Shown here: positions 1-7,717 of the stretch, piece by piece
Position numbering within the stretch: position 1 is the stretch's first letter
Layout of the letters: each line of letters opens with the position of its first letter
Assembly (NCBI GenBank): GCA_028872955.1
Contig: JAGWNX010000008.1
Location: 1 to 64,000, forward strand
Source of the DNA: Acidobacteriota bacterium
GTDB lineage: Bacteria; Acidobacteriota; Terriglobia; Terriglobales; Acidobacteriaceae
DNA length: 64,000 bases
Direction of reading: 5' to 3'
Notes under the pieces: generated by a model
Databases searched by the model: none
What the model saw: only the letters and a program-made list of their open reading frames with translations
What the model was told of the DNA's origin: nothing
Translations under genes and position numbers: made by a program

Positions 1-100
1 TGCACAGAATCGCGAATGCGCTCACAGACACAAGATGGATAACTATAAGTCGGCTTCCCGGAAGCATCACCTCACACGGGCCATGCTGCCTCTCCCGTTT

Positions 101-130
101 TTGACGACCACACCTCTGATTCACTATAAA
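101..130 (+). promoter_or_regulatory. Putative sigma70-type promoter of the manD operon
   Basis: TTGACG at 101-106 and TATAAA at 125-130 are separated by 18 bp, each one mismatch from consensus. The predicted transcription start near 137 leaves about 48 bp of leader before the manD ATG. The rest of 1-184 shows no other recognisable feature. Confidence 0.5.
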
Positions 131-184
131 GTTCGGGACGCATAGAAAATCTCTGGACGCGAAGCGCCGGACAAGGCACACCCT

Positions 185-1393
185 ATGAAGATCACCAGCG
201 CACGCCTCATCGTCTGCTCTCCTGACCGCAACTTCGTCACCCTCCGCATCGACACCGACGAGGGCATCTACGGCCTGGGCGATGGCACCCTGAACGGGCG
301 CGAGCTGGCCGTTGCCGCCTACCTGCAGGATCATGTGCTCGACTGCCTGATCGGCCGCGACCCGCGCAACACGGAGGACATCTGGCAGTATCTCTATCGC
401 GGAGCCTACTGGCGGCGCGGGCCCGTCACCATGAGCGCCATCGCCGCCGTGGACGTGGCCCTGTGGGACATCAAGGCCAAGGCGCTGAACACGCCGCTGT
501 ACAACCTGCTGGGCGGCAAGAGCCGCGAGGGCGTACTGGTCTACACCCACGCCAACGGCGCCACTGTGGAGCAGGCGGTCGAGTCCGTCCACCAGCACAT
601 GGAGGAGGGCTACCTGGCCGTGCGCGCGCAGTGCAGTGTGCCCGGCCTGGCGGGCGGCTACGGCGTGCCCAAGGGCTCCAAACCCTACGAGCCCGCAGAG
701 CGCGGCCTGCCCTCCGAGGGGCTGTGGTCCAGCGAACGCTACCTGAACACCGTGCCCGAGCTCTTCGAGAAGATCCGCCTGAGCGCCGGAGCCGACGTGC
801 ACCTGCTGCACGATGTGCACCACCGCCTGACGCCCATTGAGGCCGCGCGCCTGGGCAAGTCGCTGGAGCCGTACCATCTGTTCTGGATGGAGGACCCCTG
901 CCCCGCCGAGTTGCAGGAGGGCTTCGAACTCATCCGCCGCCACACCGTAACGCCCATCGCCACCGGGGAGGTCTTCAACTCCGTGTGGGACGCGCACGAC
1001 CTGATCCGCAACCAGTGGATCGACTACATCCGAACTACGGTCGTGCATGGCGGCGGCATCACCGCGCTGCGCAAGCTGGCGGACTTCTCTGCGCTGTACC
1101 ATGTGCGCACAGGTTTCCATGGCGCTACGGACCTGTCGCCGGTCACCATGGCGGCGGCGCTGCACCTGGGCCTCGCCATCCACAACCTCGGCATCCAGGA
1201 GCACATGCCCCACTCTGCGCTGACGGACGAGGTGTTTCCGCACCACTACACGTTCCAGGCCGGCTACATGCATCCGGGTGAGGCGCCGGGCCTGGGGGTG
1301 GAGATCGACGAAGCACTCGCCGCTCAATATCCCTACCAGCGCGCCTACCTGCCCATCGCGCGCAAGCTCGACGGGACGCTGACGGACTGGTAA
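185..1393 (+). CDS. manD: D-mannonate dehydratase (enolase superfamily, ManD/RspA type)
   Basis: Dehydrates D-mannonate to 2-keto-3-deoxy-D-gluconate in the hexuronate pathway, in the cytoplasm. The 402-residue length is typical of the ManD subgroup. All characterised ManD key residues can be placed: Mg ligands D210 (in HDVHH), E236 (in WMEDP) and E262 (in ATGEV), plus catalytic R147, Y159 and H212. This exact correspondence makes a true ManD more likely than a low-activity RspA paralogue. It is the first gene of a plus-strand set with an SDR dehydrogenase 33 bp downstream, which fits glucuronate catabolism and links to the nearby xylan-type hydrolases. The ATG is preceded by a weak purine-rich stretch. 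Confidence 0.9.
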   Translation: MKITSARLIVCSPDRNFVTLRIDTDEGIYGLGDGTLNGRELAVAAYLQDHVLDCLIGRDPRNTEDIWQYLYRGAYWRRGPVTMSAIAAVDVALWDIKAKALNTPLYNLLGGKSREGVLVYTHANGATVEQAVESVHQHMEEGYLAVRAQCSVPGLAGGYGVPKGSKPYEPAERGLPSEGLWSSERYLNTVPELFEKIRLSAGADVHLLHDVHHRLTPIEAARLGKSLEPYHLFWMEDPCPAELQEGFELIRRHTVTPIATGEVFNSVWDAHDLIRNQWIDYIRTTVVHGGGITALRKLADFSALYHVRTGFHGATDLSPVTMAAALHLGLAIHNLGIQEHMPHSALTDEVFPHHYTFQAGYMHPGEAPGLGVEIDEALAAQYPYQRAYLPIARKLDGTLTDW

Positions 1394-1426
1394 CCCAAAC
1401 CCACTCGCACCAGCATAAGGATTCGC

Positions 1427-2194
1427 ATGAGCTACTTCTCTCTTGAGGGCCAAACCGCAGTCGTCATCGGCGGAACCTCCGGCATTGGCCGCGCCATTGC
1501 CCTGGGCCTGGCCCAGGCCGGTGCCGATGTCGTCGCCAGCTCACGCTCCCAGCTGCCGGTGGAAGAGACCGCCGCAGCCATTGAGGCACTGGGAGGGCGG
1601 ACCTTGCGCGTGCCGTCGGACGTGCTGGATCGAAGCTCGCTGGAGTCGCTCTGCCAGCAGGTGCTGGCGGCCTTTGGCAAGGTCGATATCCTCGTCAACT
1701 CGGCAGGCATCACGCGCAAGTCGCCGACCCTGACCGTCACCGAAGAGGAGTGGAACAGCATCCTGCAGGTGAATCTGACCGGCACGCTGCGCGGTTGCCA
1801 GATCTTTGGCGCGCCCATGCTGCAGCGCGGTTACGGACGCATCGTCAACATCGCTTCCCTCTCCACCTATGTGGCCTTTCATCAGGTGGCGGCGTACGGA
1901 GCCAGCAAGGCCGCCGTGGCCGCGCTCACTCGCTCTCTGGCCGTGGAGTGGGCACCGCAGGGTGTGACCGTCAACGCCATCGCGCCGGGCATCATTCCGA
2001 CGGAGCTGAACAAGGCTCTGCTGGCCACGCCACGCGGGCAGGAGCTGCTGCAGCGCACGCCAATGCACCGCTTCGGCAAGGCCGACGAACTGGTCGGCGC
2101 AGCGATCTACCTCGCTGCGCCAGACTCTGCCTTCACCACCGGCGAGGTCATCACCGTCGACGGCGGGTTCCTGGCCAGCGGAGTGAATCAGTAG
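1427..2194 (+). CDS. SDR-family oxidoreductase (gluconate 5-dehydrogenase / KduD / fructuronate reductase-like)
   Basis: Classical short-chain dehydrogenase of 255 residues. The N-terminal nucleotide-binding motif GGTSGIGRA is at about residues 15-23, the NSAG motif is near residue 90, and the catalytic YGASK has Y157 and K161. The C-terminus (ITVDGGFLASG) matches sugar-acid SDRs such as 2-deoxy-D-gluconate 3-dehydrogenase and gluconate 5-dehydrogenase. Lying between manD and an exported glycosidase, it probably interconverts a uronate-derived keto acid (for example fructuronate/mannonate or a keto-gluconate) with NAD(P)H. The substrate cannot be fixed from sequence. An AAGGATT stretch precedes the ATG. 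Confidence 0.8.
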   Translation: MSYFSLEGQTAVVIGGTSGIGRAIALGLAQAGADVVASSRSQLPVEETAAAIEALGGRTLRVPSDVLDRSSLESLCQQVLAAFGKVDILVNSAGITRKSPTLTVTEEEWNSILQVNLTGTLRGCQIFGAPMLQRGYGRIVNIASLSTYVAFHQVAAYGASKAAVAALTRSLAVEWAPQGVTVNAIAPGIIPTELNKALLATPRGQELLQRTPMHRFGKADELVGAAIYLAAPDSAFTTGEVITVDGGFLASGVNQ

Positions 2195-2217
2195 CCCGCA
2201 CCTAAGCAGGAGCACCA

Positions 2218-4440
2218 ATGATCAACCGCCGCAGCTTTCTCAAGAGCACCGCCGCATCGCTCCCCTTCGCCACACTGCCTGCAATGGCTGCGCCGCTGTC
2301 GGCAGAACCCGCCGCCACCAGCGCCTCACTGCCACTGCTGGCCGAGCTGCCCCAGCGTCAGCCTACCTCACAAACCGCAGGCCAGCCCTGGCAGGCGCGC
2401 GTGCGCCGCGTCGGCCAGACCAACATGACGGAGCACGACCCTGCCGTAATGGACGTGGAGGCGTGGGCTGACTTCTGGCATCAGGCGGGTGCCGACGTGG
2501 TCTTCATCAGCGTCACCGGCATCCTTGCGTACTACCCCTCCAAAGTGCCGTTCCATCGGCATGGCCGTTTCCTCAACGGGCAGGACTTCTTTGGCAAGTG
2601 CGCTGAGGCCGCACGCAAACGTGGCATGCGCATCGTCGCCCGCATGAGCCCCGACCTCAACTGGCCCGACGCGCTCACCGCGCATCCGGAGTGGGCCATG
2701 CGCAACCGCGACGGCAGCGTGGAGCACAACGGCGAAGACCCGCGCCTCTTCCGCACCTGCATGTTCTCCACCTACATGGACGATTACGTGCCCGCGATTA
2801 TGCGCGAGGTCAACGATCTCTACCAGCCGGACTGCTTCTACACCAACGGCTGGCCTCCGCTGGGCAGCATGCCGGAGTGCTACTGCAGCGTGTGCAGCAA
2901 GCTGCCGCCAAGCGGCACGCCTGCCTACTGGCACGCCTTCAACGAGCGCTTCTTCGACCTCTGGTCGCGCTACGACGCCATCGCCCGCGAGCGCAAGCCT
3001 GACGGCTTCTACTTTGCCAACCTCGGCGGCAACGTACACGCCGGGCCCAACCTCGCGCGGCTGGGCAAGGTCGCCGCATGGTTCCAGGGCGACAACCAGG
3101 GCCGCACCAACGACGACCCCGCCGCGTGGGGTGCAACGCTGCAGGGACGCGTCTGCAACGCCATCCGCAACGGCAGTTTCGCCACCAACATCAACGCGGC
3201 ATACTCCACCGGCCTGGTGCGCTGGCGCAACGCATCCAAGAACCCCGCCGAGTCGTTGCTCTGGATGAGCGAGACCCTTGCCGCCGGGCTTGTACCGTAC
3301 GACCACTTCATCGGAGCGGAGAGCGGCCTTGGCGAGGACCATCGCTGGATGAGCGTCGGCGAGGAGTTCTTTCGCTGGACGCAGCGGCACGATGCCCACC
3401 TGCACAACCGGCGCACGCTGGCCAACGTCGGCGTCGTCATCGGCCAGAGCACGCAGGTGCTCTACAAAGGCCCGGCGACCGCCACCGGCAACAGCTATAT
3501 GCGCGAGACCGTCCACGGCCTCTACGAGCTGCTGCTCACCGGCCGCTTCGCCTTTGACTTCGTGCACGAAGACCGCCTCGACCTCGACCAGTTGCGCAGC
3601 TACCGTGTGCTCATCCTCGCCAACATCGCACTGCTTACCAGCCAGCAGTGCCAGCAGCTGCGCGACTACGTGGCCGCAGGCGGGTCGCTGCTTGCCAGCT
3701 TTGAGACTGGCCTCTACGACGGCGATCTTCAGCGCCGCGCTGACTCACCGCTCGCTGATCTCTTCGGCACCGCAGTCGCGGGCGATGCCATTGGCACCAA
3801 CGGCAACGCCTGCTACGCGCGCATTGAGCGTCAGCACCCCGTCCTTCAGGGCTTCCGCGATACCCACTGGCTACCCGGCGCGCAAAACCGCATACCGTTG
3901 CGTCCCATTGCAGAGCCCGTGCTCACCATCGTGCCGGGCTTCGTGCAGTACCCGCCCGAGCTTGCCTACCCCGACCCAGCCACCGCGCATACCAACCAGC
4001 CAGCCCTCGCTCTGCAGGACCATGGCCGCGCGCGCTGCGCCTACTTCGCCGGCGACATCGAACGCACCTACTGGCTCACCGGCCACGGGGACCTGCAACG
4101 CCTGTACCACAACACCCTGCGCTGGCTCACGGAGGACGAAGCATTCGTCAGCGTGCAGGGCGACGGTCTGCTCGAGTTCTTTGCCTGGGAGACCGAACTC
4201 GGCTACAGCCTGCACATGCTGAACTACACCAACCCCAACGCCTTCCATGGCTGGATGCAGGCGACTTATCCGCTCGGCGCACAGCAGATTGCCATGCGCC
4301 TGCCTGCGGGCGTACGCGCCACCGCCGTCAAACTGCTTCGTGCGGAGACGGAGGTCACGTTCCATCAGCAGGATCAGTTGCTGCAGTTCACCGTGCCCGG
4401 CCTGCAGCAGTACGAGGTCGCGTCCATCGTCATCGCCTAA
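2218..4440 (+). CDS. Tat-exported GHL6-like hypothetical glycosyl hydrolase
   Basis: 740-residue protein with a clear twin-arginine signal at its start (NRRSFLK, then a hydrophobic stretch ending in AMAAP), so it is probably exported folded. Residues of about 55-420 read as a TIM-barrel glycosidase of the hypothetical glycosyl hydrolase 6 (GHL6) type, with GRFLNGQDFF, ARMSPDLNWP and a YTNGWPP segment. Residues of about 460-660 resemble the beta-galactosidase trimerisation/glutamine-amidotransferase-like fold. The enzymology of this group is largely unknown, so no substrate is assigned. It follows the SDR gene by 23 bp with AGGAG before the ATG, so it belongs to the manD operon. It converges on the ROK gene with only 9 bp between stop codons. 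Confidence 0.7.
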   Translation: MINRRSFLKSTAASLPFATLPAMAAPLSAEPAATSASLPLLAELPQRQPTSQTAGQPWQARVRRVGQTNMTEHDPAVMDVEAWADFWHQAGADVVFISVTGILAYYPSKVPFHRHGRFLNGQDFFGKCAEAARKRGMRIVARMSPDLNWPDALTAHPEWAMRNRDGSVEHNGEDPRLFRTCMFSTYMDDYVPAIMREVNDLYQPDCFYTNGWPPLGSMPECYCSVCSKLPPSGTPAYWHAFNERFFDLWSRYDAIARERKPDGFYFANLGGNVHAGPNLARLGKVAAWFQGDNQGRTNDDPAAWGATLQGRVCNAIRNGSFATNINAAYSTGLVRWRNASKNPAESLLWMSETLAAGLVPYDHFIGAESGLGEDHRWMSVGEEFFRWTQRHDAHLHNRRTLANVGVVIGQSTQVLYKGPATATGNSYMRETVHGLYELLLTGRFAFDFVHEDRLDLDQLRSYRVLILANIALLTSQQCQQLRDYVAAGGSLLASFETGLYDGDLQRRADSPLADLFGTAVAGDAIGTNGNACYARIERQHPVLQGFRDTHWLPGAQNRIPLRPIAEPVLTIVPGFVQYPPELAYPDPATAHTNQPALALQDHGRARCAYFAGDIERTYWLTGHGDLQRLYHNTLRWLTEDEAFVSVQGDGLLEFFAWETELGYSLHMLNYTNPNAFHGWMQATYPLGAQQIAMRLPAGVRATAVKLLRAETEVTFHQQDQLLQFTVPGLQQYEVASIVIA

Positions 4441-4449
4441 GGCGCGGCC

Positions 4450-5700
4450 CTAGCGTGTGCGCGCCGCTGCCTCGCCCTGCGCGCCAGTGTGGCGCTGCAG
4501 CACCAGCGCCGCGGCACCCTTCAGCCGCGCCATCTCCAGGTCGCTGGTGGGGCGCAGCACAGGCGGCTCCCCAGCCAGCGTGTGCTTGGCTAATTCCTCC
4601 GCGATGTAGGGGACAAGGGTGTCCCACATCGCGGTAAGCCCACCCGTCAGCAAAATCACCTCCGGCGCCAGCGTCGCCGTGATGTTGTGCAGCCCCATGC
4701 CCAGGTAGCGCGCCTGTCGCACCAGCGCGGCCCGGGCGTGGGAGTCCCCGTTGCGCACCAGCTCCAGCAGCTCCGCAATGGCAGTCGGCACCGGCCGCCC
4801 GGAGAGCCGTGCGTACTCCTGCAGCGCGGCCCGCGATGAGGCAAAGACCTCCCAACAGCCGCGTCGGCCGCACCCGCACGGCGGGCCATTCCTGTCGATG
4901 GCGATGTGGCCGAACTCACCGGCCATTCCGTGCGCGCCGCTGACCAGTTGCCCACCCACCAGAATGGCCGCCCCCACCCCCTCGGCAATGGTGATCAGCA
5001 CGGCGTGGCGCACGCCATCCATGCGGCCAAACCACAGCTCCGAGAGCAGACAGGCGTTGGCTGCATTCTCCATCTCGACCTTCAACTTCAGCCGCTGCTG
5101 CAGCAGGCTGCGCACATCTGCGCCACACCAGGGCAGGTTCGGCGCAAACACCAGTCGCTGCGTTGCAGGATCAACCCGCCCGGGCATGCTGAGGCCTGCG
5201 CCCTCAAAGACGCGATCCGGGTGCTGCTGCATCAGCCGCAGCATGGCTGTGCCCAGCGCCTCCACGCCACGATGCGGATCGCGCACCAGCGCTACCGTCT
5301 CGCGGCTCAGTGCGTGGCCGTTCACGTCGACCACCGCCAGCGTCGCCTGCCTTGGCTGCACATCCACCGCAAGCATCACAATCGCCTGGTTCAGCGAGAG
5401 CAGCGTAGGACGTCGACCGCGTGGTCGCTGCGCGACTGGCCCCTCTGAAATCCAGCGTTCGCGCAACAACTGCTCCACAATCGACGAGATAGTGCTGGGC
5501 TGCAGGCCCGAGTAACGCGACAGGTCGGCACGCGAGACCGGCTGGCGCGTGCGAATCAGTTGCAACACCAGATCGCGATTGATGTCGCGTGCTACCTCGC
5601 TGGAGCCAAGCTGCGCATAGGCCAGGTCCACGCGCTGGATGCCCTGCGCACGGCTCCGCTGCCTACCCTTTGAAACCATCAGATCCGTTACGTCGCTCAC
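4450..5700 (-). CDS. ROK-family transcriptional repressor (NagC/XylR type)
   Basis: 416-residue ROK protein. The N-terminal winged helix-turn-helix lies at about residues 35-95 (PVSRADLSRYSGL..TISSIV), followed by a sugar-kinase-fold effector domain. The ROK zinc motif is intact (CGCGRRGCWE, about residue 275). ROK repressors bind a sugar or sugar phosphate and release an operator. It lies 55 bp downstream of the GH8 gene on the same strand, so it probably regulates the xylan/uronate genes around it. The GTG at 5700 is chosen because GGGGAG lies about 10 bp upstream; the in-frame ATG at 5679 has no ribosome-binding site. Confidence 0.85.
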   Translation of the reverse strand: MSDVTDLMVSKGRQRSRAQGIQRVDLAYAQLGSSEVARDINRDLVLQLIRTRQPVSRADLSRYSGLQPSTISSIVEQLLRERWISEGPVAQRPRGRRPTLLSLNQAIVMLAVDVQPRQATLAVVDVNGHALSRETVALVRDPHRGVEALGTAMLRLMQQHPDRVFEGAGLSMPGRVDPATQRLVFAPNLPWCGADVRSLLQQRLKLKVEMENAANACLLSELWFGRMDGVRHAVLITIAEGVGAAILVGGQLVSGAHGMAGEFGHIAIDRNGPPCGCGRRGCWEVFASSRAALQEYARLSGRPVPTAIAELLELVRNGDSHARAALVRQARYLGMGLHNITATLAPEVILLTGGLTAMWDTLVPYIAEELAKHTLAGEPPVLRPTSDLEMARLKGAAALVLQRHTGAQGEAAARTR

Positions 5701-5755
5701 GTCCGGCGAACTCCCCTGCTCTCCCTCTCAACCCCCCAAAGCAGCGCGTCGCACC

Positions 5756-7216
5756 TCAGGGCTGCGGCATCCAGATGCGAAACTGACCGCTGCAATGCAG
5801 CATGCTCATCAGATAGAGCATGCCGTCAAAGTAGCGCTGATCGCCAACCGGCACGGGCGTGCGCCACAGCTCCTCGACAAAGGCCTGCTCCGCTGCACCG
5901 CGATGTGCGGCCAACCCGGCGACCGTGGTAGCCGCCACCATGCCGGTCGAGTGACGCGTTGATTGTGGCTTACCATCCAGCGTGTACCGGTCTGCGAAGG
6001 TGCTGATGCCCTGCCGCACCAGGAAGCTCTGGATGCGATCACTCAGCACACGCTCCCGCGCATCCTTGTGCCACCAGCTGTAATCGACAGACCAGTTGCT
6101 GGCCGTGCGCCAGGAGTCGTAGGAGAACTGCACAATCTGCCCGTCCCAGCCGGTCACCGGAGTCAGGTCAAAGTTGCTGCGATCCGGCGAGAGACCGGTC
6201 TGTGGCCCCGTGACTCTCACGAACAGGTCGCGGCTTACATCCGCAGCCCGCTGCCAGTACGCACGGTCCTCCGCTGGGCCCCAGCGCGCAAACAACTCGT
6301 AGAACGCGGGCAGGTGGTAGGAGGCATCGGTGCTGCCCGGGCCAACGTCGGGCACAAACCGAATCATCGCATGGGCTTCGTCCACCATCGGACCGGCAGT
6401 CTGCTCCTTAGGTGGCCCGCCCCACGGACGCGGACGTGGCGTGGGATCGGCCTGCCCCGCGCCCCGGCGCTCGATGGCAAGATTGGTCTGCGCCTGCAGG
6501 CGCTCGGTTGTGTTCGGGCTGGTAAAGCTCTTGCCAACCGGGGTGAAGGGCTCGTCCTCAGGATGAATGCGGAAGGGCGGCATGCCGGTCATCACCGGGT
6601 GATGCCGCATCCCGCGCAGGATGCGCTCGGCCTCTGCCTGGTAGTTGTAGATGCCCTGGCCGTTACCCCAGCGGTGCGCCGCAAACAGCAGCGCCATCGC
6701 GTAGTACTCCTCGCCATCGGGGGCTGGCCCGGTTGAGCGTGGCGTGCCATCGGTGTTCATAGACCAGGCGAAGTATCCCACGTTCGGATTCTTCGGATCC
6801 GTGATCAGCATGTAGGTGTTCGACCAGTTCCAAAGCGCGTCAAACTCGCGCTTGTGGCCTAGCTGCACAGCAATCATCATGCCGTAGCTCATGCCCTCGG
6901 TACGCGCGTCATTGTTGGCCCAGTCGGTGATGTAGGCCAGCGGGCCATTGGCGTTCGCTCCGGCTTCAAAGTACACGCGCTCGGCCAGCGCATCGCCGTG
7001 GAAGAGCTGCTGATAGGCGCGAGCGATCTTGGCATTGGTCGCGGCGGGTGCGTGGCCCTGCTCCGCGAACAGGTCGCGGTAGACCCCGGTCTTGAACGCG
7101 CCTTCGCCGTCTCCGGCAAAGCGCTGCACCGGCGCGGGTGCTGCCTGGCACTGCGCGATTGCCAGGCAAAGCGCACCGGTTGTTACCACACGGCCAAACC
7201 AACTTGCAGGATGCAT
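5756..7216 (-). CDS. Secreted glycoside hydrolase family 8 (Rex-type oligoxylanase or endoglucanase)
   Basis: GH8 (alpha/alpha)6-barrel enzyme, 486 residues from the chosen start. The ATG at 7216 opens a short signal peptide (hydrophobic TTGALCLAIA, cut near CQAAPA); a longer reading upstream adds an implausible Arg-rich extension. The GH8 signature TEGMSYGMM places the general acid at about E107, and the APDGEEYYAMAL segment supplies a conserved Asp near 167. Further hallmarks are GYFAWSMNTDG and a late SWRTASNWSVDY segment. Presence of the GH3 enzyme and ManD favours xylooligosaccharide hydrolysis over cellulose, but subfamily is not proven. It is divergent from the GH3 gene. Confidence 0.85.
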   Translation of the reverse strand: MHPASWFGRVVTTGALCLAIAQCQAAPAPVQRFAGDGEGAFKTGVYRDLFAEQGHAPAATNAKIARAYQQLFHGDALAERVYFEAGANANGPLAYITDWANNDARTEGMSYGMMIAVQLGHKREFDALWNWSNTYMLITDPKNPNVGYFAWSMNTDGTPRSTGPAPDGEEYYAMALLFAAHRWGNGQGIYNYQAEAERILRGMRHHPVMTGMPPFRIHPEDEPFTPVGKSFTSPNTTERLQAQTNLAIERRGAGQADPTPRPRPWGGPPKEQTAGPMVDEAHAMIRFVPDVGPGSTDASYHLPAFYELFARWGPAEDRAYWQRAADVSRDLFVRVTGPQTGLSPDRSNFDLTPVTGWDGQIVQFSYDSWRTASNWSVDYSWWHKDARERVLSDRIQSFLVRQGISTFADRYTLDGKPQSTRHSTGMVAATTVAGLAAHRGAAEQAFVEELWRTPVPVGDQRYFDGMLYLMSMLHCSGQFRIWMPQP

Positions 7217-7717
7217 CGATACGCTCCAGCACCGCGCAGTCGCTCTCTCTCGGTGCCACACAGAAGTACCGCATCCGGGCCATCTCTGGCAATCCTTCGC
7301 GTCCCGAAATATTCGCCTCCCGTCTGCCCTGGCCAGGTTGCAGGCTGCCCATGGTGCGCCCAACGCACTCCGCAAGCAGCACTACAGCAGCAACTACGCC
7401 GACCCACTGCAGGCGCGTAACCGCCTGATGCAGCAGAGGAGGCACCGGCACAGTCAGCACCTCGGGAGGAAGTGCCGCGAGAAGCACAAGGGGCGACGCC
7501 TCGCCCACGGACTTGAGCGCAGCCAACAGGGCAAACGCCGCCAATGACTTCAGCAGGCCGCTCAGCACTTCACACAGACCACGCGCGCAAACGGCAAACG
7601 CTGCGCGGGGACCCTATTAAAACGCTTTACTATCGATGGTCCGATCAAGTAGCATCCGCTCGATTTGCCAGAGCCAGCCCAGCCGTACGGCTAGCCAAAC
7701 CATGCCTTGAGGGACCG
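7217..7717. other. Divergent intergenic region between GH8 and GH3 genes
   Basis: 501 bp containing the control regions of the two outward-reading glycosidase genes. It holds the LacI-like half-palindrome at 7618-7629. A minus-strand reading frame starting at 7568 encodes about 85 residues with one or two hydrophobic stretches before running out of frame into the GH8 gene; no family is recognisable and it may be spurious. No RNA gene was seen. Confidence 0.4.
7618..7629. promoter_or_regulatory. LacI/ROK-like operator candidate upstream of GH3
   Basis: TAAAACGCTTTA is palindromic at 10 of 12 positions around a central CG, the layout of LacI-family operators. It lies 88 bp before the GH3 start. 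No LacI gene is in the window, so a regulator elsewhere or the ROK protein at 4450 is equally possible. Confidence 0.3.

Noticed and set aside
2368-3567. Long antisense reading frame opposite the GHL6-like gene
   Set aside because: Low-complexity Ala/Val/Arg/Gly composition, no domain; a GC-rich shadow of the sense gene.
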